Notes: a model not told the origin generated them from the letters alone. A stretch of DNA of 32,741 nucleotides from Novosphingobium sp. (GCA_020446505.1 JAGREN010000021.1:1-32741), one strand, 5' to 3'. Shown: positions 14,891-22,907, counted from the stretch's first letter. A program made the numbers and translations.

Positions 14891-16414
14891 ATGGCAGACA
14901 TGGTGACGATTCGCGAGCAGGACCTGATCGACAGCGTGGCCGATGCGCTGCAGTTCATCAGCTTCTATCATCCGATGGACTATATCCGGGCACTCGGCGA
15001 AGCCTACGAGGCGGAGCAGGGCCCGGCGGCGAAGGACGCGATTGCCCAGATCCTCACCAACAGCCGCATGTGCGCCGAAGGGCATCGCCCGATCTGCCAG
15101 GATACCGGCATCGTCAACGTCTTCGTCAAATGGGGGCAGGACTGCCGCCTCGAATCGGACATGTCGCTGCAGGAGGTCGTCGATGAGGGCGTGCGCCGGG
15201 CCTATAACAACCCGGAAAACAAGCTGCGCGCCTCGATCCTGACCGACCCGGCGTTTACCCGCCGCAATACCAGGGACAATACGCCGTGCGTGCTTTCGGT
15301 CGAGATGGTGCCGGGCAGGACCGTGTCGATCGATGTCGCGGCAAAGGGCGGTGGCTCGGAGAACAAGTCGAAGTTCAAGATGATGAACCCGAGCGACAAC
15401 ATCGTCGAATGGGTGCTGGAGATGCTGCCGCAGATGGGTGCTGGCTGGTGCCCGCCCGGCATGCTCGGCATCGGTATCGGCGGAACGGCGGAACACTGCG
15501 TCAAGCTCGCCAAGGAAAGCCTGATGGACCCGATCGACATGGGCCAGCTCAAGGCGCGCGGCCCGCAGAACGATATCGAGGCGCTTCGCATCGAGATCTT
15601 CGACAAGGTCAATGCGCTCGGCATCGGCGCGCAGGGGCTGGGCGGCCTGTCGACCATCCTCGACGTGAAGATAAAGGACTGGCCCTGCCACGCGGCAGGC
15701 AAGCCGGTAGCCATGATCCCGAACTGTGCGGCGACCCGGCACGCACACTTCACTCTCGACGGATCGGGACCGAGCTATCTCGAAACGCCCGATCTCGATA
15801 GCTGGCCTAAAGTGCAGTGGGAGCCGGATGCGGCGGCCAAGCGAGTCAACCTCGATACGCTCACTGCCGAGGAAGTGCGCAGCTGGAAGCAGGGCGACCG
15901 GCTGCTGCTCAGCGGCTCGATGCTGACCGGGCGCGACGCCGCGCACAAGCGCATCCAGGACATGCTTGCCAGGGGCGAGGAGCTGCCCGTCGATTTCAGG
16001 GGGCGTGCGATCTACTACGTCGGCCCGGTCGATCCGGTGGTCGGCGAAGTCGTCGGTCCGGCTGGTCCGACCACGGCGACCCGCATGGACAAGTTCACCG
16101 ACATGATGCTCGAGCTCGGGCTGCTGGCGATGATCGGCAAGGCCGAGCGCGGGCAGGGCGCGGTTCAGGAGATCGCGAAGCACAAGGTGGCCTATCTCAT
16201 GGCCGTGGGCGGAGCCGCCTATCTGGTGGCGCGCGCGATCCGCGAGGCAAAGGTCGTCGGTTTCGAGGATCTGGGCATGGAAGCCATCTACGAATTCACT
16301 GTCGAGAACATGCCGGTGACGGTCGCGGTCGACAGCGAGGGCAACAATGTCCACACGCTCGCCCCGGCGCACTGGAAGGACAAGATCGCAAAGGAACGGC
16401 TGCTCGCCGATTGA
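14891..16414 (+). CDS. Class I fumarate hydratase ([4Fe-4S])
   Basis: A 507-residue oxygen-sensitive fumarase that hydrates fumarate to malate in the TCA cycle. Likely cluster cysteines are Cys69 (RPICQDTG), Cys187 (GWCPPG) and Cys279 (PNCAATRH), with spacing close to that in E. coli FumA. The KGGGSENKSKF segment and GPAGPTTATRMDKF are conserved. The ATG at 14891 begins MADMVTIREQDLIDSV; the open frame extends far upstream without conservation. It diverges from the pcm-like gene. Its cluster requirement ties it to the Fe-S genes in this window. Confidence 0.95.
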   Translation: MADMVTIREQDLIDSVADALQFISFYHPMDYIRALGEAYEAEQGPAAKDAIAQILTNSRMCAEGHRPICQDTGIVNVFVKWGQDCRLESDMSLQEVVDEGVRRAYNNPENKLRASILTDPAFTRRNTRDNTPCVLSVEMVPGRTVSIDVAAKGGGSENKSKFKMMNPSDNIVEWVLEMLPQMGAGWCPPGMLGIGIGGTAEHCVKLAKESLMDPIDMGQLKARGPQNDIEALRIEIFDKVNALGIGAQGLGGLSTILDVKIKDWPCHAAGKPVAMIPNCAATRHAHFTLDGSGPSYLETPDLDSWPKVQWEPDAAAKRVNLDTLTAEEVRSWKQGDRLLLSGSMLTGRDAAHKRIQDMLARGEELPVDFRGRAIYYVGPVDPVVGEVVGPAGPTTATRMDKFTDMMLELGLLAMIGKAERGQGAVQEIAKHKVAYLMAVGGAAYLVARAIREAKVVGFEDLGMEAIYEFTVENMPVTVAVDSEGNNVHTLAPAHWKDKIAKERLLAD

Positions 16415-16475
16415 GCAGCCGAACCGCAGTCGTTTTGCTGGCCATGCCCGGCATCAGGCAGTAGTCTGGCCGTTC

Positions 16476-16742
16476 ATGGCCATCATCATGCTCTTCGCGC
16501 TGGGCGTTGCCAATTTCGCCATGCACAAGGCAGTGATGGAAAGCGGCCACCCGATGGTTGCGCGCACCACGGTCTGGTTCGGGCTGATGGGCGGCAAGCT
16601 GGGCCTTGCTGTCGAATTCATCGTCCTGCTGGGCGCGATGCTGATGGTCGACGCGGGCATGACCGGGTGGACCTGGGCCTATATCGTCTACAGCCTGCTC
16701 AATGGGTTGTCGGCCTGGCTTATCCTTTCGGGCCGGGTCTAG
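16476..16742 (+). CDS. Small membrane protein, unknown function
   Basis: An 88-residue protein with three hydrophobic stretches, about 1-15, 38-58 and 63-86, and a short charged segment HKAVMESGHPMVART between the first two. It begins 61 bases after the fumarase stop. The ATG at 16476 lacks a good ribosome site, so the start is uncertain. The next gene starts 25 bases after it. It is recognisable only as a conserved-looking hypothetical membrane protein; no function is proposed. Confidence 0.6.
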   Translation: MAIIMLFALGVANFAMHKAVMESGHPMVARTTVWFGLMGGKLGLAVEFIVLLGAMLMVDAGMTGWTWAYIVYSLLNGLSAWLILSGRV

Positions 16743-16767
16743 GGGAACCTTGGGGCACTCCATTCGT

Positions 16768-17631
16768 ATGACCGGAATGGCAAAGAACAATCTCATCTGG
16801 CTCGTATACAACCGCGCAAGCGGCAGTAACGACGAAGCCTCCCTCGCTGCTCTCGAAGACGCCCTGCACCAGGCAGGAATGACCATCGCGCAACGGACCT
16901 GCTTCCCCGAAGAGCCCGCGCCGGTCGCAGAAGACCTCATGGGAGAGGATATCGGCACCGTCTGCGTCTTTGCCGGGGACGGTACGATCCATACTGTCGT
17001 GACGGGTCTGTTCGGCTGGCCGGGCCGCGTGCTGGTGCTGCCGGGCGGCACCATGAACCTGCTTTCGCATCAGCTTCATGGCGAAGCGACGCCCGTCGAG
17101 ATCGTCGCTCGTCTCGCCGGGGGAGGTGGCCGGACGACGCGACCGCCGATCCTCGAAGGCCGCTACGGCTATGCCTTGACCGGAGCTCTGGCCGGGCCCG
17201 GCACGGAATGGAACAACGCCCGCGAAGCGATGCGGCATAGCGCAATCGGCGAACTGGTCAGTTCGGCAGCAGGAGCGGCAAGTCAGTCCGTTTCCGGCGA
17301 CCGTGCCGTGCTGCGGGGGTTTGAAGACGTGCGTGCCGAAGGCTATGCCGCCATCTCGATTACCCCTCAGGAGGCAGGCATCAGCGTCAAAGGCTACTAT
17401 GCCGACGATCTCGGCGACTATCTCGGACAACTTGCCGCGATCGTGACGGGCGATTTCCGCAACGGTCCGCACGACCGGCTCGGCACTATGCCCAAGGTCG
17501 ACATTGCCAGTCTTGGCGGAGAGCCGCTCGGCCTGCTGATGGATGGCGAGCCGCATCAAGGGCAGGCAAGCGAGTCATTCCGGATAGCGATCTGCGAAGT
17601 CGATCTGATCGCGACTCTCGACGATGCGTGA
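16768..17631 (+). CDS. Diacylglycerol kinase-like lipid kinase
   Basis: A 287-residue protein with a diacylglycerol kinase catalytic domain (YegS/LCB5 superfamily). The N-terminal WLVYNRASGSND carries the nucleotide-site NP/SGS-type segment. The glycine-rich catalytic loop is VFAGDGTIHTVVTGL (68-81), usually GGDGT in the family, so one Gly is Ala. LPGGTMNLLSHQL follows (91-103). The end of the protein is inside the next gene by eight bases. ATG 16768 or ATG 16777 may be the start; neither has a strong ribosome site. The substrate lipid is unknown. Confidence 0.78.
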   Translation: MTGMAKNNLIWLVYNRASGSNDEASLAALEDALHQAGMTIAQRTCFPEEPAPVAEDLMGEDIGTVCVFAGDGTIHTVVTGLFGWPGRVLVLPGGTMNLLSHQLHGEATPVEIVARLAGGGGRTTRPPILEGRYGYALTGALAGPGTEWNNAREAMRHSAIGELVSSAAGAASQSVSGDRAVLRGFEDVRAEGYAAISITPQEAGISVKGYYADDLGDYLGQLAAIVTGDFRNGPHDRLGTMPKVDIASLGGEPLGLLMDGEPHQGQASESFRIAICEVDLIATLDDA

Positions 17632-18502
17632 TCCCGGACAGGCAGGCGCGGGCGAGATCAGGATATTCCACCTGAGCGACATCCATTTCGGTCTGGTGGA
17701 CGCTGCCGCGATTGCCTGGGTGCAGGAATGCATCGCGCTGGAAAGGCCCGATGCCGTGGCGATCACGGGCGACCTGACGATGCGCGCACGCCACCGCGAA
17801 TACGGGGCGGCAAATGACTGGATCGGGTCGCTGGAAGTTCCCGTGACGGTCAACATCGGCAATCACGACATGCCCTATTTCAACCTGATCGAGCGGTTCG
17901 TGGCACCATACCGGCGCTACCGGGCGATTCATTCGATGGTCGAGAGCGAGGTCGACCTGCCGGGGCTCGCCATCGTGCCGCTCAAGACGACGGCGCGGGC
18001 GCAATGGCGGCTCAACTGGTCGAAGGGATGGATCACTGGCGCGGCGCTCGCCGAGACGCTCGCGCACATCGACGCTCTGCCCGAAGGCACGCGGGTGGTC
18101 GTTTCCGCGCATCATCCTCTGGTCGAGACCGGCACGCGGGGCACGGCCCTGACGCGCGGTGGCTCGCACGCGCTTGAGGAACTCGCCCGGCGCAAGGTGC
18201 TGGCCGTCCTGTCGGGCCATGTGCACGACCCGTTCGATCTGGTCGAGGAAACTGCGGCGGGGCCGGTGAGGATGATCGGGGCGGGCACGCTGTCGCAACG
18301 CATCCGGTCAACGCCGCCGAGCTTCAACGACATAAGGATCGCAGGCGATACGCTGCGCGTCGAAGTGCGCAACCTGCAGCGGGTGGCGACACCCGACATG
18401 CAGATCGATGACGTGCCGGAAGACGCCATGCCGCCGCGTGAACCGGGCGAACCCGTCTCCCATGTCGCTACGATTCCGGCCGAGGATCCCCCCGTCTACT
18501 GA
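17624..18502 (+). CDS. Calcineurin-like metallophosphoesterase
   Basis: A 292-residue phosphoesterase. All metal ligands of the family are visible: Asp19 and His21 (LSDIHFG), Asp50 (TGDLT), Asn80-His81-Asp82 (GNHD), His163 (SAHHPL), His199 and His201 (SGHVHDPF). It resembles the class III cyclic-nucleotide phosphodiesterase/CpdA group and lipid pyrophosphatases, without deciding between them. The C-terminal 40 residues are Pro-rich and probably flexible. It overlaps the lipid kinase gene by eight bases, so the two are made together, which hints at a role with phospholipid or lipid phosphate. Confidence 0.85.
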   Translation: MRDPGQAGAGEIRIFHLSDIHFGLVDAAAIAWVQECIALERPDAVAITGDLTMRARHREYGAANDWIGSLEVPVTVNIGNHDMPYFNLIERFVAPYRRYRAIHSMVESEVDLPGLAIVPLKTTARAQWRLNWSKGWITGAALAETLAHIDALPEGTRVVVSAHHPLVETGTRGTALTRGGSHALEELARRKVLAVLSGHVHDPFDLVEETAAGPVRMIGAGTLSQRIRSTPPSFNDIRIAGDTLRVEVRNLQRVATPDMQIDDVPEDAMPPREPGEPVSHVATIPAEDPPVY

Positions 18503-18512
18503 CGCACCCCGC

Positions 18513-18549
18513 AAGCAAAAGGCCCGCACCGATTGCTCGGGCGGGCCTT
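18513..18549 (-). terminator. Intrinsic terminator for the DUF2807 gene
   Basis: AAGGCCCGC (18519-18527) and GCGGGCCTT (18541-18549) form a nine-base-pair stem around a 13-base loop. Read on the minus strand the stem ends in CCTTTTGCTTGC, a short T-run, so it ends the transcript of the minus-strand gene that stops at 18569. The plus-strand phosphoesterase stops 16 bases before the stem and may use it too. Confidence 0.7.
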
Positions 18550-18568
18550 CGCGGGGGGCTCGTGGCGA

Positions 18569-19273
18569 TCAGTAGGCGTGTTTTACGTCACCGATCCCGT
18601 TGATTGTGCTGTTCAGCTTCGCCGGCTTGGTGTGCAGCGTGACGTCGCCTGCCCCATTGATCTCAAGATCGACGATGCCCTTGGCCGAGAGCTCGATATC
18701 GCCGGCCCCGTTGATCTCGACGCTGGCGTCCGTCACCTCGACATTCTCGAAGTCGAAATCCGCGGCACCATCCGATTCGAGCCGCAATTTCGCGATCTTC
18801 CCCGTCGCCGTGACATCGGCGGCGCCGGCCGATTGCACTTCGAAGTTTTCCTGATCGAGATCGAAAAGTTCGACATCGGCTGGCGCATCGAGATGCAGGC
18901 CGAGCAGCCTCGGCGCCTTTATGACGACCGAAAGCGAGGCGTGCTTTGCCTTGCCTCCTTTTGAAAAGCCAAGCTTGCCATTCTCGTAGACGAGATCGTC
19001 AATCGCTTCCTGCGGCCCCTCGACTTCCATCGAGGCGGTATCGCTGCGCTCGAAGCGGAGATCCACCGGCATGTCGATGACGAGCATCTTTGCAGCGTCG
19101 AATTCGAATTGCCGGGTCGTTGTCGGCCCTTCGTATTCGTCGCCCAGGACAATTACATGCCTTTCCTCGAAAGCCTTGCGCAATGCCGGGCCGCCGATGG
19201 CGACTGCCGCGCCGATCGAAACAAGGGCGAGCATGGCGGCGCTGACCGCGACGATGAGGAGTTTCCTTATCAT
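18569..19273 (-). CDS. DUF2807 (GIN domain) exported protein
   Basis: A 234-residue protein with an N-terminal signal or anchor helix (about 4-26) and a C-terminal beta-repeat region of the DUF2807/GIN type, with repeated INGAGDI/INGAGDV/INGIGDV and SDGAADF, SAGAADV turns (about 140-230). These right-handed beta-solenoid-like repeats suggest an extracytoplasmic adhesin-like or sensor domain. It starts 12 bases after the HAAS gene and belongs to the padR-HAAS-DUF2807 set. Biochemical role is unknown. Confidence 0.82.
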   Translation of the reverse strand: MIRKLLIVAVSAAMLALVSIGAAVAIGGPALRKAFEERHVIVLGDEYEGPTTTRQFEFDAAKMLVIDMPVDLRFERSDTASMEVEGPQEAIDDLVYENGKLGFSKGGKAKHASLSVVIKAPRLLGLHLDAPADVELFDLDQENFEVQSAGAADVTATGKIAKLRLESDGAADFDFENVEVTDASVEINGAGDIELSAKGIVDLEINGAGDVTLHTKPAKLNSTINGIGDVKHAY

Positions 19274-19285
19274 GTTGCCTGCTCC

Positions 19286-19855
19286 TTATACGTCGTTCTT
19301 GCCGATGGCTGGCTGGATCACCCGATAGTGCAGGCGTCCGAACCAGATCGTGGCATTGATGAGGCCGATGCTGACAAGGGTCAGTATGGAACCGATCGCA
19401 ATCGCGACGCCCATGACGCCAAGACCCATCAGGAAAGCGACCATGCCGCCTCCGGGAAAGCCGGCGAACGGCCCCACGATCATCATCGCGCCGCCTGCTA
19501 CGAACAGCCCGAAACAGGCGGCATAGAAAGCCACAACGAGCCCGAGCACCGACAGGAAGATCGGCAGCAGGATCAGGATGTCCAGCGTGGCAAGGCCCAT
19601 GAAGCCGATGACGGCTGCCCAGGCCGCGGACGGCGAGCGATCCTCTCGCCATTGCCTGACGCCCGATTCGAGCCTTAGTTCCCGTGCAAGGCGGCTGGGA
19701 TTTCCAAGCGCCTCTGCGATCTCGATTTCCGAGCGGCCTTCTTCCATGCCGGCGTCGAAATGCGCCTCGTAATCGGCGACGATGTCGTTCTGCTCGGCAG
19801 CGGGCATCCCGCTCAGTCCGCTTCTGAGGCGGCGCAGGAATTCATTGCGTGTCAT
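19286..19855 (-). CDS. HAAS/DUF1700 membrane protein
   Basis: A 189-residue protein. The N-terminal cytosolic HAAS-type helical domain is MTRNEFLRRLRSGLSGMPAAEQNDIVADYEAHFDAGMEEGRSEIEIAEALGNPSRLARELR (quoted in part as family pattern: MTRNEFLRRL to GNPSRLARELR). It is followed by about four hydrophobic spans (about 80-180) rich in Gly/Ala. ATG 19855 has GGAGGG five bases upstream and overlaps the padR end by 14 bases. HAAS proteins typically sit beside PadR regulators, where they are thought to couple a membrane signal to the regulator. Confidence 0.82.
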   Translation of the reverse strand: MTRNEFLRRLRSGLSGMPAAEQNDIVADYEAHFDAGMEEGRSEIEIAEALGNPSRLARELRLESGVRQWREDRSPSAAWAAVIGFMGLATLDILILLPIFLSVLGLVVAFYAACFGLFVAGGAMMIVGPFAGFPGGGMVAFLMGLGVMGVAIAIGSILTLVSIGLINATIWFGRLHYRVIQPAIGKNDV

Positions 19856-20207
19856 CATTTCCCTCCGCTTGCGCGCCAGCGTTTTCTTTCCCGGATAACA
19901 GGGCTTCCACGGCTTCCACGAATTCGCGCCATTCGCTCGCCTGAGCATCGAGGCGCTGACGACCGGCATCGGTGATCGCGTAATACTTGCGTGGCGGGCC
20001 GGAGGGCGATTCCTCAAGGTAGGTCGAGACGAGCCCCTCACCCTGCATGCGCCGCATCAGCGGGTAGATCGTGCCTTCGCCCATATCCACGGCTGCGGAG
20101 AGGCGGCTGGCTATCTCGTAAGCGTAGCTGTTGCCTCTCGCGAGGAGTGCCAGGACGCAGAGTCCCAGCACCCCCTTCTTGAGTTGGACTTCGATACCTT
20201 CTGCCAA
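19842..20207 (-). CDS. PadR-family transcriptional regulator
   Basis: A 121-residue winged-helix regulator. The PadR core is LKKGVLGLCVLALLARGNSYAYEIASRL, then EGTIYPLMRRMQGEGLVSTYLEESPSGPPRKYYAITDAGRQRL (winged helix about 8-85), followed by a short C-terminal dimerisation helix WREFVEAVEALL. The start is TTG 20207, well supported by AGGAG seven bases upstream. It leads the HAAS and DUF2807 genes with overlaps or very short gaps, so it likely controls them. It is about 66 bases downstream of urcA on the same strand. Confidence 0.9.
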   Translation of the reverse strand: MAEGIEVQLKKGVLGLCVLALLARGNSYAYEIASRLSAAVDMGEGTIYPLMRRMQGEGLVSTYLEESPSGPPRKYYAITDAGRQRLDAQASEWREFVEAVEALLSGKENAGAQAEGNDDTQ

Positions 20208-20232
20208 GTTCCGGCTCCTCGTGAAGCCCTGA

Positions 20233-20254
20233 GCGGGCCGCTTGTGCCGCCCGC
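20233..20254 (-). terminator. GC-rich hairpin between urcA and padR
   Basis: GCGGGC (20233-20238) and GCCCGC (20249-20254) pair around a ten-base loop in the 66-base gap. No T-run follows. It could end the urcA transcript partly, or tune expression of padR downstream. Confidence 0.35.
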
Positions 20255-20273
20255 CCTCGGGAATTCCGTGGCG

Positions 20274-20606
20274 TTACGCGCCGTCGCTGCCGCTGTCGAT
20301 GATGCGGGCGAACTGCGGCTCGATCTGACGCATCGCGCTTTCGTAGCATTCCTTCTGCTGGTGAGAATGGAGGCGCGTGCCAGTCACAGGTGCCCTGTCG
20401 AGACCGCAGGCGGCGCGGGCCGCCCGTTCGATCCGGCGGGTCAGTTCAGCCTTGCCCTCGGCACTCTTCAGATTGAGGTCCGAATAGCGGACTTCGACAG
20501 TGCTGCCCTGTTCGGGGGTGGCGGCGAAACTCGGCGGTGTCATTGCGCACAGCGCCACGGTAGCGGCGACGGAGGCGATAGCGGCGATTACAGTCTGCTT
20601 GCTCAT
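20274..20606 (-). CDS. UrcA family exported protein
   Basis: A 110-residue protein with a signal peptide (about 1-28, cut near SFAA) and the UrcA family core VEVRYSDLNLKSAEGKAELTRRIERAARAACG (about 37-68), a second cysteine in QQKECYESAMRQI. UrcA proteins are small periplasmic proteins common in Sphingomonadales and Caulobacterales; the molecular role is unknown. Two cysteines (Cys67 and Cys87) could form a disulfide. ATG 20606 has GGGG seven bases upstream. A good promoter lies about 60 bases upstream. Confidence 0.86.
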   Translation of the reverse strand: MSKQTVIAAIASVAATVALCAMTPPSFAATPEQGSTVEVRYSDLNLKSAEGKAELTRRIERAARAACGLDRAPVTGTRLHSHQQKECYESAMRQIEPQFARIIDSGSDGA

Positions 20607-20666
20607 TTCAATTCCCCTTCATTTTCCCTGGCCGTCATCCGCGACTCGGTGCCGGCCAATGGCCAC

Positions 20667-20695
20667 TGTATATGGCAAGGTAGTGTGTAATGCAA
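20667..20695 (-). promoter_or_regulatory. Promoter of urcA
   Basis: On the minus strand TTGCAT (20690-20695) and TATACA (20667-20672) are separated by exactly 17 bases, close to the consensus for a housekeeping sigma factor. The start point would fall near 20660, giving a leader of about 54 bases. The 17-base repeat array lies immediately upstream. Confidence 0.55.
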
Positions 20696-20753
20696 GATAC
20701 CATGTGGTGATAAATAGCATGCGGTAAATGATACCGATCATAACATGATATCG
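20684..20753. repeat. Array of imperfect 17-base repeats upstream of urcA
   Basis: Units begin at 20684, 20701, 20718 and 20735, each 17 bases apart, sharing GTGGTGATAAAT/GCGGTAAATGATAC-type sequence and GATAC or GATAT ends. A perfect 5-base-arm palindrome CGGTAAATGATACCG sits at 20722-20736. The spacing and AT-richness suggest operators; the match among units is partial. Confidence 0.4.
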
Positions 20754-20806
20754 GGCGATGATCTGCGGGGGATGGTCGCGGGAAATCAGGGATTTAGGCG
20801 ATGCAA

Positions 20807-20839
20807 AGCAAAAGGGGCCGCAGTTGCCTGCGACCCCTT
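20807..20839 (-). terminator. Intrinsic terminator of the rplM-rpsI operon
   Basis: AAGGGGCCGCAG (20812-20823) and CTGCGACCCCTT (20828-20839) pair over 12 positions. In the minus-strand RNA the single mismatch becomes G-U, the loop is the stable tetraloop GCAA and the stem is followed by UUUUGCUUU. It lies about 42 bases past the rpsI stop. Confidence 0.85.
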
Positions 20840-20851
20840 GGGCTGTTGCAA

Positions 20852-20876
20852 TGCCGGACAAGCCGGCAAATTTTTT
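20852..20876 (+). terminator. Plus-strand intrinsic terminator facing rpsI
   Basis: TGCCGG (20852-20857) and CCGGCA (20863-20868) with loop ACAAG are followed by AATTTTTT (to 20876), a complete intrinsic terminator on the plus strand. No plus-strand gene lies upstream of it, so it either blocks antisense transcription into rpsI or ends an unannotated short RNA. Confidence 0.6.
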
Positions 20877-20880
20877 CGAA

Positions 20881-21405
20881 TCAGCGCTTCGAGAACTGGA
20901 AGCTGCGGCGTGCCTTGGCGCGGCCATACTTCTTGCGTTCCACGACGCGGCTGTCGCGGGTGAGGAAGCCGGCAGCCTTCACTGGCGAGCGCAGTTCCGG
21001 CTCGTACTTGGTCAGCGCCTGCGCAATGCCGTGCTTCACGGCACCGGCCTGGCCCGAAAGACCGCCGCCCTTGACCGTGGCGACGACGTCGTACTGCTCC
21101 TCGCGGCCAGCCACCTTGAACGGCTGGTTGATGACGAGACGCAGCGACGGGCGTGCGAAGTACACTTCCTGATCGCGGCCATTGACGGTGACCTTGCCGC
21201 TGCCGGGCTTGAGCCAGACGCGAGCGACGGCATCCTTGCGGCGGCCGGTGGCATAGGCGCGGCCCTGGCCGTCCAGTTCCTGCGGGCGCAGCGGCACGCT
21301 GGGCGTTGCAGGAGCGGTCGGCATTTCGGGCGCAGCGGCCGGAGCTTCGCCGGTCAGGTCCTTCAGATCGGACAGGCTATCGACGGTATCGGTATCGGAC
21401 ATCAT
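20881..21405 (-). CDS. rpsI: 30S ribosomal protein S9 with N-terminal extension
   Basis: A 174-residue S9. The conserved body begins at [21 protein letters not shown] (about residue 47) and ends with the usual QFSKR tail that reaches the P-site. The first 45 residues are an extra acidic, Ala/Pro-rich tail ([34 protein letters not shown]), compared with about 130 residues for E. coli S9. Such extensions occur in alphaproteobacteria. ATG 21405 overlaps the rplM stop (ATGATG); the second ATG at 21402 is equally possible. Confidence 0.97.
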   Translation of the reverse strand: MMSDTDTVDSLSDLKDLTGEAPAAAPEMPTAPATPSVPLRPQELDGQGRAYATGRRKDAVARVWLKPGSGKVTVNGRDQEVYFARPSLRLVINQPFKVAGREEQYDVVATVKGGGLSGQAGAVKHGIAQALTKYEPELRSPVKAAGFLTRDSRVVERKKYGRAKARRSFQFSKR

Positions 21406-21881
21406 GCGCCCACCTTGTTCTTGCGATTCATGGAAGCCACGTCGAGCGGCTGGGGCTGCGTTCCGGCATGGGGATGCTCGGCGCCTGCATAGAGGTGCAG
21501 GGCGCGCATCTGCGCACGGCCAAGCGGACCGCGCGGGATCATGCGTTCAACCGCCTTTTCGAGCACGCGCTCGGGGAAGCGGCCGTCGAGAACCTTCTCG
21601 GCAGTCACGCCCTTGATGCCGCCGGCATAGCCGGTGTGCTTGTAATAGGTCTTCGTGCCGCGCTTGTTGCCGGTGAAGCGCACCTTGTCGGCATTGATGA
21701 CGACAACGTGATCGCCGCAATCGACGTGCGGGGTGAAGCTCGGCTTGTGCTTGCCGCGCAGGAGATTGGCGACAACCACGGCGAGACGACCGACGACGAG
21801 GCCTTCGGCGTCGATCAGGTGCCAGTTCTTTTCCACCTCGGCCGGCTTGATCGACCGGGTGACCTTGCTGAGCGCCTTCAT
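21402..21881 (-). CDS. rplM: 50S ribosomal protein L13
   Basis: A 159-residue L13. Conserved blocks are [64 protein letters not shown] and [44 protein letters not shown] 21881 is set by AAAGGAG about eight bases upstream; the longer open frame before it is not conserved. It forms the usual rplM-rpsI pair, overlapping rpsI. Confidence 0.97.
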   Translation of the reverse strand: MKALSKVTRSIKPAEVEKNWHLIDAEGLVVGRLAVVVANLLRGKHKPSFTPHVDCGDHVVVINADKVRFTGNKRGTKTYYKHTGYAGGIKGVTAEKVLDGRFPERVLEKAVERMIPRGPLGRAQMRALHLYAGAEHPHAGTQPQPLDVASMNRKNKVGA

Positions 21882-21999
21882 GGCCACTCCTTTCCAATAA
21901 AATTCAAAAGCGCCGCCTGCTCGCCAGGGGCGATGCAGCGGGACGGCGGCCCAATCGTCAAATTCGAGCGGCAAGTCAAGCGAAACCGGGCCATACAGA

Positions 22000-22019
22000 A
22001 GAGGTAAAATAATACCTCT
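22000..22019. promoter_or_regulatory. AT-rich inverted repeat upstream of rplM
   Basis: AGAGGTA (22000-22006) and TACCTCT (22013-22019) form a perfect 7-base-arm dyad around AAATAA. It lies 16 bases beyond the stop of the upstream minus-strand gene and about 120 bases before rplM. A low-GC stem without a T-run favours an operator rather than a terminator. Confidence 0.4.
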
Positions 22020-22035
22020 AGACTGGCGAGCGCAC

Positions 22036-22788
22036 CTATTCCTTGCGTGTCAGCGTCCAGGTTTCCTCGGTAATGCGCGTCGAATCGCCCAGGCGGGTCG
22101 TAACGCTGCGCTGCAATCTGAACAGCAATCCGGAACCTGAGTCGACCTCGGCGTCGATCTCTATCGAAACCTGGCCGGTCTTTCCTCCCGGCAGCGGCAT
22201 GACGTTGGTGTTGCTGTGCTTGCCGGGCGCGGGCCTGAACAGGTCTTCCGGCCAGGCTGTCTGGATCGGGTTTGCCGTGGCCTGCCCGATAAATGCATCG
22301 GCGTCGCGGGCTTCGGCTGCGGGAAGACTGGCCGGGACGAGCGCCTGCGCCTGCCTGCCTGCCTCCGCTGCGAAGGATTCCTGGTCCCGCTCGCCGGCGG
22401 ACAGGAACCTCCCCTGTGCGTCGATCCGCATCGGGAACATGCCGGTGTCGGGTCGGGCGCGCTCCATCGCCATGAGCGCTTCGAATTGCCTTGGGGCTTC
22501 GATATCGACACCGATCAGCTCGCCTTCGATCCGAAACCCGGTTCCCTCGGGCACGAAGTGGATCCTGTAGCTGCGTGCGGTTGCGATGGTAATGCCGCCG
22601 GGCAAGGGGCGGCGCAGGGTACGAGTGAGCACCATTGGCTCGGACGACGGCACGAAGGGAGAGACGGCGCTCGCAACCGCTTCGACCGGAGCGAGAGACA
22701 GGCCCGCGAGAGGCAGCGCTGCAGCGGCGCTGGCGAGCAACACGGTACGCATTGCACCAATGCCGGATCCGATCTCCGGGCCAATCAT
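22036..22788 (-). CDS. Exported protein of unknown function
   Basis: A 250-residue protein with an N-terminal hydrophobic segment (about 13-40: [20 protein letters not shown]) that looks like a signal peptide. This suggests the true start may be ATG 22752, with ATG 22788 an alternative. The rest is a beta-rich globular domain with [29 protein letters not shown] and a C-terminal [39 protein letters not shown]. No family is recognised with confidence. It lies between ctaA and rplM on the same strand. Confidence 0.65.
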   Translation of the reverse strand: MIGPEIGSGIGAMRTVLLASAAAALPLAGLSLAPVEAVASAVSPFVPSSEPMVLTRTLRRPLPGGITIATARSYRIHFVPEGTGFRIEGELIGVDIEAPRQFEALMAMERARPDTGMFPMRIDAQGRFLSAGERDQESFAAEAGRQAQALVPASLPAAEARDADAFIGQATANPIQTAWPEDLFRPAPGKHSNTNVMPLPGGKTGQVSIEIDAEVDSGSGLLFRLQRSVTTRLGDSTRITEETWTLTRKE

Positions 22789-22907
22789 GGCTTGCCCCTG
22801 TTCATGCAGACGAGATGCCCCCTGCCCCTCGCAAATCGCACGACTTGCCCGCTCGTGCGCTAGGTATTGATACGCAGGAAGTGGATTCCGTCAAGAAACC
22901 ACTGCGA

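Noticed and set aside
14795-16372. 525-codon open frame on the minus strand across the fumarase gene
   Set aside because: High GC produces long open frames opposite real genes. The plus-strand fumarase shows all its motifs, whereas this frame has His/Arg/Asp-rich shadow composition and no recognisable domain.
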